A stretch of DNA of 64,000 bases from Verrucomicrobiota bacterium (GTDB lineage Bacteria > Verrucomicrobiota > Verrucomicrobiia > Verrucomicrobiales > Akkermansiaceae). The translations under genes and the position numbers were made by a program. The stretch lies in NCBI GenBank assembly GCA_004293445.1, contig RDYP01000007.1, positions 1 to 64,000 on the forward strand, given 5' to 3'. Positions 10,233 through 21,733 of this stretch are shown piece by piece. Each line of letters starts with the position of its first letter. The first letter of the stretch is position 1. Under the pieces are notes generated by a model. That model was not told where the DNA came from, ran no database searches, and saw nothing but the letters and a program-made list of their open reading frames with translations.

Positions 10233-11123
10233 ATGTCGCAAGCACGCATTGGAATCGTCGGAACGGGTCGCATGGGAGCCAACATGGCACGACGCCTCAA
10301 GGATCAGGGCCACCGCATCAGCGCCGTTCACGACAGTGCCCCGGGAATCGCAGCTGAGCTCGCCGCGGAACTCGGTTGCCACGCCGCCGCCACCCTCGCG
10401 GAACTCAGTGCCGGAGCCGATGTGATCCTCACCGTGGTCAGCGACGATCAGGCAATGCGTTCGATTTTTGCCGCGTCGGGCGACTCTCTCCTCAAAAACG
10501 CCACCGGCCGGATTTTCATCAACTGCGCGACGGTCAGCCCCGCCGTTCACGAGGAAATCGACGCCGCCTGCCGCAACGTCGGCGCATCCTCTCTCGAGGC
10601 ATGCATGGCATCGAGCATCACCCAGGCCCGCCAAGGAACGCTCTACCTGATGGTCGGCGGTTCGACGGAGGACTTCGCACGGGTCGAAGCCATCCTGCGC
10701 GACCTCTCGAGCTCCCTACGCCACGTCGGTGGCACCGGCCAAGCAGCCAAGGTCAAGGCACTGGTGAACATGGTGATGAACATCAACACCGCCGCTTTGG
10801 CCGAAGGCCTCGGCCTCGGTGCCGCCCTCGGCTTGGACCTTCCCATGCTGAAGGAAATCTTCTCCCAAACCGGCGCCAACTCACGGGTGCTGGAGACCGA
10901 TGGCGATGACATGATCTCCCGCGAGCACGACTGCTACTTCTCCGCCGCCCATGCCGCGAAAGACAGTGGCATCGCCAACCAACTGGCCGCCGCTGTCGGC
11001 CTGAAGGTCCCGCTCTCCCTCGCCGCCGAAAGCCAGTACCTTCGCATGATTGACCTCGGCCTCGGCGACCTCGACAAATCCGGCATCGCCGAACTGACTT
11101 TCCCCGGCCGCAACGAGAACTAA
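10233..11123 (+). CDS. NAD(P)-dependent beta-hydroxyacid dehydrogenase (3-hydroxyisobutyrate dehydrogenase family)
   Basis: A 296-residue two-domain dehydrogenase. The N-terminal Rossmann fold has the dinucleotide motif GIVGTGRMGANMA. The substrate-side motif is present in a changed form (LEACMASSITQARQGTL in place of DAPVSGG). The catalytic Lys block GGTGQAAKVKALVNMV near residues 165-180 leads the all-helical C-terminal domain. Family members reduce small hydroxyacids or semialdehydes (tartronate semialdehyde, glyoxylate, succinic semialdehyde); the altered substrate motif makes the substrate unclear. An alpha/beta hydrolase gene follows 18 bp later. Confidence 0.88.
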   Translation: MSQARIGIVGTGRMGANMARRLKDQGHRISAVHDSAPGIAAELAAELGCHAAATLAELSAGADVILTVVSDDQAMRSIFAASGDSLLKNATGRIFINCATVSPAVHEEIDAACRNVGASSLEACMASSITQARQGTLYLMVGGSTEDFARVEAILRDLSSSLRHVGGTGQAAKVKALVNMVMNINTAALAEGLGLGAALGLDLPMLKEIFSQTGANSRVLETDGDDMISREHDCYFSAAHAAKDSGIANQLAAAVGLKVPLSLAAESQYLRMIDLGLGDLDKSGIAELTFPGRNEN

Positions 11124-11141
11124 GCCCCCCCCTGCGAAATC

Positions 11142-11870
11142 ATGGACCTGCCCGAATTCCGCAACCGCTCCGGCGAAAAGCTGGACACCAGCTTTCACCC
11201 CGCATCCCGCGAAGACGTCCTCGTCATCCTCGGCCACGGCTTGACCGGCAACAAGGACCGCCCCCTGCTGCTCGCGCTGGCCGAAGGCCTCGCCGCCCGC
11301 GGCTGGCCTTGCCTGAGGATTTCCTACTCCGGCAACGGTGCCTCGGAAGGCGATTTCCGGGAGGCGACCATCACCAAGGAAAGCGGTGACCTGCGCGCCA
11401 TCCTCGATGCCCTACCGCCGAATCTCAAGATCGCCTACGCCGGTCACAGCATGGGCGGCGCGGTCGGCTTGACGACTGCCGCCGACGACGAGCGGATCCG
11501 CGTGCTCGTGAGCCTCGCCGGAATGGTCCGCACCGACGACTTCTGCGAGCGCGAGTTCGGTTCCGTGAGTCCGGACAAAGGCTGCATGTGGGAAGATCCG
11601 GAATTCCCCCTGTCGCAACATTTCGTCGATGATCTCACCAGCACCGGCGATCTCTTCGACGAAGCCGCCCGCGTCAGCGCGCCTTGGCTGCTGATTCACG
11701 GCACGGAGGACGATGTTGTTCTGATCGAAGACAGCCGCGACGCTTACGACACCGCCGAGGAGCCGAAGCGGCTGGTCGAGATCCGGGGAGCAGGGCATTC
11801 CTTCGACGAAAACAGCTACCCGCAAGTCGTCGCGGAAGTCGCCGACTGGCTCGACGCCCACCTGCGCTGA
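11142..11870 (+). CDS. Alpha/beta hydrolase (serine esterase/peptidase-like)
   Basis: A 242-residue soluble alpha/beta hydrolase. The oxyanion region is LVILGHGLTGNKDRP, the nucleophile elbow is AGHSMGGAVG, the acid is in LLIHGTEDDVVL and the catalytic His is in IRGAGHSFDE, so the triad Ser-Asp-His is complete. It resembles the esterase group with a short lid that includes cinnamoyl esterases and YqiA/FrsA-like enzymes. Substrate is not predictable. It starts 18 bp after the dehydrogenase and precedes hisF, and may be transcribed with both. Confidence 0.85.
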   Translation: MDLPEFRNRSGEKLDTSFHPASREDVLVILGHGLTGNKDRPLLLALAEGLAARGWPCLRISYSGNGASEGDFREATITKESGDLRAILDALPPNLKIAYAGHSMGGAVGLTTAADDERIRVLVSLAGMVRTDDFCEREFGSVSPDKGCMWEDPEFPLSQHFVDDLTSTGDLFDEAARVSAPWLLIHGTEDDVVLIEDSRDAYDTAEEPKRLVEIRGAGHSFDENSYPQVVAEVADWLDAHLR

Positions 11871-11925
11871 GACCCGCGGCGCTTGATGAGTGGACATCCG
11901 CCCCCTCTCCCGCTTTCCTCCCGCC

Positions 11926-12690
<765 letters not shown>

Positions 12691-12693
12691 GGG

Positions 12694-12713
12694 ATGTCGA
12701 CCTGAGGTCAACA
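12694..12713. repeat. Short palindromic repeat between converging genes (copy 1)
   Basis: Four bases after the hisF stop is ATGTCGACCTGAGGTCAACA, containing the palindrome GACCT-G-AGGTC. The core TGTCGACCTGnGGTC also appears in the 21.03-kb hairpin, which sits in the same setting between two converging genes. It is probably a member of a dispersed intergenic repeat family that may act as a bidirectional terminator. Confidence 0.55.
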
Positions 12714-12739
12714 CGATGTCGACGTGCCGTCGGCCCTCC

Positions 12740-13369
12740 TCAAATCACCTCCAAGCTCGCAAGCACCCGGTCCGCCAGCGAGAAATCGAGGCACGCGGTC
12801 GTTCGGTTCGGCACGGCCCACACGTTCAGCCCAGCCGCCTTCGCCGACTTCACACCGTTCAGCGAGTCCTCGATCGCCACGCATTCGCCGGCGGGAAGAC
12901 CCAGCCGCCGCACCGCCTCCAGCCACAAGTCGGGCGCGGGCTTGATCCGTGGCGCATCGCCGCGACAGACGACCTCGCGGAAGTACGATCTCAGCCGTAG
13001 TTTCTCCAGCCAGCCATCGACCCACGAATGGGACGAGCTCGACACCACTGCCAGCGGCACCTCAAGCGCCGCGAGCTTTTCGAGCAGTGCGACCACCCCT
13101 GGCATCGGTCCGGCCAGCTCCAGATCGCGACGAATTTCCACCTGCCGGTCCTCGTCGAGCTGATGCCAGTCAAAACTCCGGCCGGTCAGTTCTTCGAGAT
13201 GGACCTTCGGCGACCAAGTATCGAAGTCCGAGCCGATGCACTGGGTGTAAGTCTCCAGCAGCAGCGGATGCCCGTGAGCAAGAAAAGTGCGGTGCCAAGC
13301 CTCATAAATCGACCACTCGGTATCCACGAGGATCCCGTCGAAGTCGAACAGCACGGCCGAAAATTGCAT
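12740..13369 (-). CDS. HAD-superfamily phosphatase (beta-phosphoglucomutase/YcjU-like)
   Basis: A 209-residue HAD hydrolase. Motif I is LFDFDGILVDTE (nucleophile Asp plus acid Asp), motif II is AVVSSSSHSW, the motif III Lys is in RIKPAPDLW and motif IV is AIEDSLNGVKSA. The short helical cap after motif I places it with the phosphoglucomutase-like or sugar-phosphatase group. The ATG at 13369 (MQFSAVLFDFDG) is clear; the track ORF runs 91 residues further into the inverted repeat. Its likely substrate is a small sugar phosphate. It converges on hisF. Confidence 0.9.
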   Translation of the reverse strand: MQFSAVLFDFDGILVDTEWSIYEAWHRTFLAHGHPLLLETYTQCIGSDFDTWSPKVHLEELTGRSFDWHQLDEDRQVEIRRDLELAGPMPGVVALLEKLAALEVPLAVVSSSSHSWVDGWLEKLRLRSYFREVVCRGDAPRIKPAPDLWLEAVRRLGLPAGECVAIEDSLNGVKSAKAAGLNVWAVPNRTTACLDFSLADRVLASLEVI

Positions 13370-13500
13370 GCGCGGGGGATGACCGCGGACCGCCCGCCGT
13401 GCAAGCCCGGTTTGACAGGCGACCGGGCTCAGCGTCCTGTGCAACTCGGAAACCCCGATCGGCCCCAGCCGAATTTCGGTTTTCAAAGACTGAACCTCAA

Positions 13501-13757
13501 GGTGTCTTCCGGGGAGCACACGCGCCCCCGCGTGTCGTTTCCGGCGCCCCCGCCGGAAACCTGCTGGACCCCACCCGAAAACCCCCACCCACTTCGGAAA
13601 TGCCCCAGCGAGGGTCATGTCCCCCGCCCCAGAGAACGCCAATCCGCCCGACCTGCGAGCAACCTGCTTCGATCTTGATTCCGCTTATTTGCAGTGGATT
13701 GCGATTTTTGTAGCTACGGCATCCCTTGCATCGGGGTGGATTCAAAATTCAAGGACT
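13501..13757 (+). repeat. ~260-bp interspersed repeat, copy A (inverted relative to copy B)
   Basis: The stretch from GGTGTCTTCCGGGGAGCACA to TTCAAAATTCAAGGACT recurs in reverse orientation at 15368-15627. The first ~70 bases are nearly identical, and over the full length roughly four of five positions match by eye. It contains two adjacent hairpins: ACACGCG-CCCC-CGCGTGT and GTTTCCGGCG-CCCC-CGCCGGAAAC. Short ORFs called here (for example 13497..13745 minus) translate the repeat and are probably not genes. Together with 130 bases before it and 53 after it, it fills the gap between the HAD gene and the HEPN gene. Confidence 0.85.
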
Positions 13758-13810
13758 GCCCCGCGGGCCACTGAGAGGCTGAGATGCTGAAATGGAAAAG
13801 TGCTGGGTGA

Positions 13811-14257
13811 TCACTGATCGGTTATCAGGGTGGGATGATTGGCCTTGAGCCAGGCGGTGACATCGGCGCGGAGTTCTTTGTTGTATTCCCGGAGTTCATC
13901 GGCCTCGGACTGGCTGACGGTGCCCGCGGTGTCGTATTCGGCGGTGTTGCGTTTGGCGCGGCAGGTATCGAGGTAGTCGGCATCATCCTTGCGCTCGTTC
14001 CCGAGGATGAGGGGCAGGGCGGCGAGGGTGCGGTAGTGGGCGAGGTTTTTCTCCGGGCGGTATCCGCTGGCGTAAAGCAGGATGGTGCAGAGTTTGAGTG
14101 CGGCATTGTAGGCGATGCCGAACTGCCAGTCCGGCGAGAGGTCGCGCTTGGAGTCCTCCAGATCGCGGTCCACGATGGCGAGGAGATCGGCGATCTGGGC
14201 CGGGGTGGTTTGGTGGGATTGGAGCCAACCGTTAGCCTTCCATTGCTGCAAGCGCAT
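13811..14257 (-). CDS. HEPN-domain protein (partner of the nucleotidyltransferase)
   Basis: A 148-residue all-helical protein. LAIVDRDLEDSKRD, FGIAYNAALKLCTILLYASGYRP and DTCRAKRNTAEYD match the HEPN pattern, in which a C-terminal Arg-Asn motif ends the domain. The canonical ribonuclease signature R-x4-6-H is not evident: the segment reads R100-AKRN-TAE-Y108, with Glu where a His might be expected. The start overlaps the upstream nucleotidyltransferase gene by 26 bases, the usual arrangement of MNT/HEPN two-gene toxin-antitoxin modules. It may be a toxin or a nucleotide/substrate-binding partner; a catalytic RNase role is doubtful. Confidence 0.8.
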   Translation of the reverse strand: MRLQQWKANGWLQSHQTTPAQIADLLAIVDRDLEDSKRDLSPDWQFGIAYNAALKLCTILLYASGYRPEKNLAHYRTLAALPLILGNERKDDADYLDTCRAKRNTAEYDTAGTVSQSEADELREYNKELRADVTAWLKANHPTLITDQ

Positions 14258-14819
14258 CGGAACCTCCTTTCAGCCAGAGTTTCGGTTCGGTGGAGACGCG
14301 GGCGGCGAAGGCGTCGTTTTTCCGGCGTTTTTCCCGCCATTCGGCGGCGGTGAGACAGACCGGGTTGATTTCACGGCCGAGTTCATCGGCCACACCACGG
14401 AGGGCAGGCGTGATTTTCCGCAGGCCGGTGCTGCCGATGACGAGAAGATCCACGTCACTTTTTCCGGTGGCGGTGCCAGCTGCGACGGAGCCGAAGACGA
14501 AGGCCAAGTCGATGCCATCGACGGTGGACAGAGCGCGGGAAAGTCCGGATGTGATTCCCGAGGTTTTGAGAACGAGGCCGCGGAGTTCCGGAAAGAGCGG
14601 ATGGGAGGAGTTGGCGCGGTAGTAGAGGCGGTTTCCGTCGCGGCGGGTGAGGACCAGTTCCTTGGAGGCGAGCGAGGTGAGTTCCTTCTGAAGGGCCGCA
14701 GGACTTAGCGAGGCGAGCCGCGCGAGGTCGCGCAGGTGGATTTCCTGATCTCCGGTCTCGAAGAGCAGGCGGAGGATTTCCGCCCGGGTCTTGGGAAAGA
14801 GATCTAAGAGCGTGCTCAT
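14232..14819 (-). CDS. Winged-helix/nucleotidyltransferase fusion (MNT-type antitoxin-like regulator)
   Basis: A 195-residue protein. Residues ~1-70 form an ArsR/MarR-like winged helix (TRAEILRLLFETGDQEIHLR, helix-turn-helix LARLASLSPAALQKELTSL, wing LVLTRRDGNRLYYRAN). Residues ~100-130 are a minimal nucleotidyltransferase core with the polymerase-beta motif G110-S111...S121-D-V-D124 (FGSVAAGTATGKSDVDLLVI). MNT proteins neutralise HEPN toxins, in known cases by AMPylating them. The fused winged helix suggests self-regulation, and palindromic GTTCA/TGAAC half-sites lie right before its ATG. It is translationally coupled to the HEPN gene. Confidence 0.88.
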   Translation of the reverse strand: MSTLLDLFPKTRAEILRLLFETGDQEIHLRDLARLASLSPAALQKELTSLASKELVLTRRDGNRLYYRANSSHPLFPELRGLVLKTSGITSGLSRALSTVDGIDLAFVFGSVAAGTATGKSDVDLLVIGSTGLRKITPALRGVADELGREINPVCLTAAEWREKRRKNDAFAARVSTEPKLWLKGGSDALAAMEG

Positions 14820-14820
14820 T

Positions 14821-14846
14821 GTTCAAAATTAGTGAACGATTGTTCA
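14821..14846. promoter_or_regulatory. Candidate operator of the HEPN/MNT operon
   Basis: Immediately upstream of the ATG (minus strand) the plus strand reads GTTCAAAATTAGTGAACGATTGTTCA: three half-sites GTTCA / TGAAC / GTTCA forming two overlapping inverted repeats with 7- and 4-base spacers. The AT-rich block stands out from its GC-rich surroundings. The winged helix of the encoded nucleotidyltransferase is the obvious candidate ligand. Confidence 0.6.
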
Positions 14847-14943
14847 AACAAAGTAAACAGTGGATTCGTGGTTTGCGGTGTTAGGAGGATTTGACGATGG
14901 CGAGCTGACCCGAATGGCGCGGGATTAAGGCCAATCTCGCGCG

Positions 14944-14955
14944 CCCCCCCCCCCC
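14944..14955. repeat. Poly-C homopolymer tract (12 C)
   Basis: Twelve consecutive C residues within GCG(C)12GCG, between the winged-helix/nucleotidyltransferase gene and the AbrB-type pseudogene. Such tracts are prone to slippage and also to sequencing error. It is ~125 bp upstream of the MNT start and outside any intact gene. Confidence 0.8.
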
Positions 14956-14995
14956 GCGAAATCAGCACTCCGGGGGCTGAAAGCAGGATTAATCC

Positions 14996-15287
14996 CTATT
15001 GCCTCAAAAGTTTTGACACCGGGGGAGGTTGGCTGCGGGCGGCCAGGGAGTCACGGTCGGAACGCACGGCGGCGGCGGCATCCATACGGATTCCCTGCCG
15101 CACCATCACCAGAACGCCATTCTCGATCACCCCCTGAGCCATCACCGGAGGCTCCGGGCAAATGTCGATGCGGTTCGGGCTGACATCAGCGCGAACCTGA
15201 TCGCCCGGCTTCATGCCAAGGACCCGCAGGGCTGGTGTTCGGCAACACCAGCCTGCCGACTTCATCGAGACCGAGCGTGGCGTCCAT
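14996..15287 (-). pseudogene. Frameshifted AbrB/MazE-type antitoxin gene
   Basis: The minus strand from the ATG at 15285-15287 reads MDATLGLDEVGRLVLPN, the N-terminal beta-strand and loop of SpoVT/AbrB (MazE/VapB) DNA-binding antitoxins. It then closes in that frame. One base over, the frame continues PALRVLGMKPGDQVRADVSP, the expected second half of the swapped-hairpin domain, and runs to a stop at 14996 (ending SKLLRQ). A single extra base near 15235-15245 explains the break. The restored protein would have about 96 residues. No PIN or MazF toxin gene follows it. The 176-residue ORF in the track covers only the downstream frame, joined to repeat sequence. Genuine mutation or sequencing error cannot be told apart here. 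Confidence 0.75.
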
Positions 15288-15367
15288 GTAAATCCTATGC
15301 CACATCCCAAGGCCCTTGGCAAGCCGACGCGTCCCTCCGATGCAGAGCGATGTGGACCACGGGGGTT

Positions 15368-15627
15368 AGTCCTTGAATTTTGAATCCACCCCAAATGCCA
15401 GGCATTCCGCAGCCGAAAAAATCGTAATCCACTGAAAATAAGCGAAATCAAGATCGAGGCGGACTGCTCGCAGGTCGGGCAATTTGGAGGTCTCTGAGGC
15501 GGGGCAAATGACCCTACCTGAGTCACTGCTGAAGTGGGGCTGGGGGGTTTGGGGTTGGGTCCAGCAGGTTTCCGGCGGGGGCGCCGGAAACAACACGCGA
15601 GGGCGCGTGTGCTCCCCGAAAGACACC
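15368..15627 (-). repeat. ~260-bp interspersed repeat, copy B (inverted relative to copy A)
   Basis: The reverse complement of 13501-13757 with some differences: it begins AGTCCTTGAATTTTGAATCC and ends GCTCCCCGAAAGACACC. The hairpin pair is conserved (stem TTTCCGGCG/CGCCGGAAA identical in both copies; ACACGCG-CCCT-CGCGTGT with one loop change). The next ~80 bases toward the pseudogene (GTGGTCCACATCGCTCTGCA on the minus strand) appear to extend this copy or belong to another element. Between 15628 and the sppA stop at 15801 I see no gene. Confidence 0.85.
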
Positions 15628-15800
15628 CCGGGCGTCGATCATCGAATCCTGCAGATAGGCCTCACCGAATCGCAATGCGCCCAGTGCACAGAACCTGAAA
15701 TGGGATTGGTCCTAGCCGATTCACGTTCTTGCATCGGGCCGGTGCTCTCTGTCGGAGAGGGCCTGTCTCTTCGAGGTGCTCCGTCGAATCTTGCCCCAGC

Positions 15801-17591
15801 TCAATCCAGCTGGATTCGCAGGTCGGGGCCGATGAGCTGGACTTTGCCGTCGGCGCAGCTCGCAGTCCGTCGCAGGACTTTCGCGAGCACGCCGCGCACG
15901 GGCTGCGGCAGAGCTGCTGCCTGCGTTTCGTCCAAGGTGGCACGCAAGGCCGCAGCGATCGGCGAGCGACGCGCACCCATGCGGATAATCTCATCATCAG
16001 CCGGCTCTTCCGGCGCGGCGAACAGCCCTTCAAGCGCGCTCTTCGGCTCGGGCAGCAACTTGGCGGAATCCGTATCCAAGCCGGCTTTCTTCGCAACATG
16101 AGCGATCGCCTCACCGAGCCCGCCAAGCTCGTCCACCAAACCCAACTCCAGCGCACGACGCCCGGTAAAGACACGTCCGCCCGCCATCGATTCCAACTCG
16201 CCCTTGAGCCGATCGCCACGACCGTCCTCGATCCGCTTTTTAAAGGTCCCGTAGACCTGAAGCATCGATTCTCGCACCCGCTTCGACTCGTCCGCCGTGA
16301 AGGGCCGGAACATCGAGTCCGCCCCAGCATTCTTCCCACGCTGAGTGGAATGACTGCTGATACCGAGCTTCTCCATCGCTCCCCCGAGAACGAACTTCAT
16401 CCCGACGACACCGATCGACCCGGTCACGGTCCCCTCCTCCGCGAAAATCCGGTCGGCACCGCTGGCCACATAATAGCCGCCACTGGCCGCCACCTCACCC
16501 ATCGACACCACGAAAGGCCGCCCCGCCGCCTTCCATTCATCGGTCGCCTCCCACAGCACCTCGCTAGCAAGCGCCGAACCCCCGGGTGAATCGACCCGCA
16601 GCACCAGCCCCTTAGCCCGCTCATCCTTGAGCAAGCTCAGGATCTCAGCCCGCACCGGCGCGATCGATTCATTGGAAATCTCACCTTCCAAAGCGACCAC
16701 CGCAAGATAGTCGCGCTTGCCGCCCTTCGCCTCTTCATCCTGAAACATCAGCTTGAAGAGATCGAAAATTCCCTCGATCTCCGGCCCATCGAGATCGGGC
16801 AAGGCGTAGCGATGATCGATCTCCGCGCCCTCGTAGGCCGCTTTCACTGCCTTCGAAAAATCCGTGCGATGACTCAACGCGTCGACCAAACCCGCCTCCT
16901 TTGCCGCAGACGCCGTGAAAGTCCCGAGATCCACCATTGCCCGCACCTTCTTCGGCTCGACCTTCCGCCCCTCGGCGACCTGCGATACGATCTGTTCGAA
17001 GATCCCGTTGATCAATTCCTCCTGCTGGCTCCGCGCGAAGTCGCTGGGACCAGTGCGGTAGAATTCTTCGCCGAAACTTTTGAAGTCTCCGATGTGGATC
17101 ACATCTGCGACCACTCCCGCCTTGTCCAACAAGCCCTTAAAATACAGCGACTCCGCATGAATGCCGCTGAACGACACGTCGCCCTCGGGCATCAAGGTGA
17201 AATGATTGGCGGCCGAGCCAAGCAGGGCGGTCGCGTTGGTGTAAGCGTCACTGTAGAGCCAGACGTCCTTCCCGGCGGCACGCGCGGATAGCAGGCGCCG
17301 GCGGATCTCCTGAATCTGCGAAAGCCCAAGAGCCGCATCATCGACATCGAGCACGATCGCTTTCACCCGGGGATCCGCCGCGGCATCGCCAAGGCTGCGG
17401 GTGATGTCGAACAAGGTCAGCGGCCGCGCCGAGTCCATCTCCAGACCACCGAGAAGCGAGGGATCGCTCTGCCCCGACTCGGAAATCAGGCCTTCGAGGT
17501 CATAGATCGCGACGATCGGCTTTTCTTCCTCCTCCGCCATCAGCGGAACGACGGAAACGAGGCAAGCGACGATGGCGGGAATGGCTTTCAT
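15801..17591 (-). CDS. sppA: Signal peptide peptidase SppA (67K type)
   Basis: A 596-residue protein with a signal or anchor segment MKAIPAIVACLVSVVPLMA. It is the long, tandem-domain SppA form: the N-terminal repeat supplies the catalytic Lys in IGDFKSFGEEFYRTG, and the C-terminal repeat the nucleophile Ser in GEVAASGGYYVAS. SppA degrades cleaved signal peptides in the membrane as a Ser-Lys protease. The start at 17591 is set by the signal segment; the track ORF runs 236 codons upstream through the carB promoter region. It is divergent from carB with 225 bp between them, in which I see no further gene. Confidence 0.93.
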   Translation of the reverse strand: MKAIPAIVACLVSVVPLMAEEEEKPIVAIYDLEGLISESGQSDPSLLGGLEMDSARPLTLFDITRSLGDAAADPRVKAIVLDVDDAALGLSQIQEIRRRLLSARAAGKDVWLYSDAYTNATALLGSAANHFTLMPEGDVSFSGIHAESLYFKGLLDKAGVVADVIHIGDFKSFGEEFYRTGPSDFARSQQEELINGIFEQIVSQVAEGRKVEPKKVRAMVDLGTFTASAAKEAGLVDALSHRTDFSKAVKAAYEGAEIDHRYALPDLDGPEIEGIFDLFKLMFQDEEAKGGKRDYLAVVALEGEISNESIAPVRAEILSLLKDERAKGLVLRVDSPGGSALASEVLWEATDEWKAAGRPFVVSMGEVAASGGYYVASGADRIFAEEGTVTGSIGVVGMKFVLGGAMEKLGISSHSTQRGKNAGADSMFRPFTADESKRVRESMLQVYGTFKKRIEDGRGDRLKGELESMAGGRVFTGRRALELGLVDELGGLGEAIAHVAKKAGLDTDSAKLLPEPKSALEGLFAAPEEPADDEIIRMGARRSPIAAALRATLDETQAAALPQPVRGVLAKVLRRTASCADGKVQLIGPDLRIQLD

Positions 17592-17816
17592 TTCGTTAAA
17601 ACAGCGACACCAGCGGCTCCTTCGCCGTCGGAAGGTTGTTTGATTACAAGCGGAAACCCCGGCCTGCAAGCGCGGGACCAGCCCCGTCGTCCGAAGCCCC
17701 CGATGACGACTCCCGCCAAGTTCCCGCAGAAGCTTTTCAAGCAACCCTTTACAAGCCCGGCCGACCCTGCGAAATACCCCGAAATTTAGTCCCCGCGCGC
17801 CTGCCGCCGTCCTGCC

Positions 17817-21026
<3,210 letters not shown>

Positions 21027-21031
21027 GCTTG

Positions 21032-21085
21032 AGGAGTGTCGACCTGTGGTCGACTATGCCGTGTTGACCACAGGTCAACACTCCT
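21032..21085. repeat. Long palindromic intergenic repeat, probable bidirectional terminator (copy 2)
   Basis: AGGAGTGTCGACCTGTGGTC pairs with GACCACAGGTCAACACTCCT: a 20-bp stem with a single mismatch around a 14-base loop. It sits between the converging carB and a membrane protein gene and overlaps the latter's last four codons. It shares the core TGTCGACCTGnGGTC with the element after hisF. There is no T-run, so it is more like a REP element than a textbook terminator. Confidence 0.8.
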
Positions 21086-21608
21086 TACGGCTGCGCACGA
21101 TCCACCCCAGAAACACCAAACCCGCCAACCCGCCCGCCGCGTAGCAGGTGAGCTGGATGGTCTGGGTGATCAGGAGCGGCTTGGAGAAATCCGGATACAT
21201 CGCCGCCGGATAAAGCGGCCGCCCGGTCTTCCACACCCAAGCACCGGCCAGCAATCCGGCGGCTTCGGTGACGAGAATCCCCCACGGTACCGCCTTCAGC
21301 ATCGTTCCCGGCGCAAGCTTCGGCCGACTGCCCGCGCGGCCAAGGAACAAGGCCGCCAGCCCGAGGATCAGGCCCGGCCCGACCGACGCGCGAAAGCCCC
21401 AAGCGAGCGCCAGCAGCGTCAGGTTCCCGATCCCCCACAGCGGCGGATGCCACTCGGTGAAATGCTCCGGCGCGATCCGGATCAGATAAAGATCGTGCGC
21501 GACACAGTAGGCGAAAACCTGCGCCCAGACGCCGAGGATGATGGCATAGGTCACAGAACGCTTCTCCTCCAAGCGAGGAAAGCGGGGTTTCCGGTCCACG
21601 GAACTCAT
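21075..21608 (-). CDS. Integral membrane protein of unknown function
   Basis: A 177-residue protein starting MSSVDRKPRFPRLEEKRS. It has about five hydrophobic helices (YAIILGVWAQVFAYCVA; LWGIGNLTLLALAWGF; VGPGLILGLAALFLG; GILVTEAAGLLAGAWVW; CYAAGGLAGLVFLGWIV). A conserved-looking loop DLYLIRIAPEHFTEWHPP lies after the first helix. No family is recognised. The track start at 21755 overlaps gnd; 21608 gives a clean N-terminus. The last codons lie inside the palindromic repeat. Confidence 0.7.
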   Translation of the reverse strand: MSSVDRKPRFPRLEEKRSVTYAIILGVWAQVFAYCVAHDLYLIRIAPEHFTEWHPPLWGIGNLTLLALAWGFRASVGPGLILGLAALFLGRAGSRPKLAPGTMLKAVPWGILVTEAAGLLAGAWVWKTGRPLYPAAMYPDFSKPLLITQTIQLTCYAAGGLAGLVFLGWIVRSRKEC

Positions 21609-21679
21609 CGCTACCAAGAATCGACCTCCGACCCGCGAGCGACAAGTCCCGATTAGCCAGAAGACCCGCATCACGGAAA

Positions 21680-21701
21680 CGGCCGGGATCGCTCCCGGCC
21701 G
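21680..21701. terminator. Rho-independent-type hairpin downstream of gnd
   Basis: CGGCCGGGA-TCGC-TCCCGGCCG is a perfect 9-bp GC-rich stem with a four-base loop. On the minus strand it lies 33 bases after the gnd stop and is followed by TTTCC. On the plus strand it is followed by CTTTT. It probably terminates gnd transcription. Confidence 0.75.
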
Positions 21702-21733
21702 CTTTTGAAACCAACTCGAACGCCGCAGCGTCT

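Noticed and set aside
13404-13429. Hairpin AGCCCGGT...ACCGGGCT between the HAD gene and repeat copy A
   Set aside because: The 8-bp stem with a 10-base loop lies upstream of the HAD start and has no T-run; too weak to call a regulatory element.
13497-13745. 82-aa minus-strand ORF in repeat copy A
   Set aside because: It translates the hairpin-rich repeat. Copy B does not keep an equivalent intact frame, so it is not taken as a gene.
14996-15526. 176-aa minus-strand ORF as a real protein
   Set aside because: Its first 80 residues come from the repeat; only the last part is the downstream frame of the AbrB-type pseudogene.
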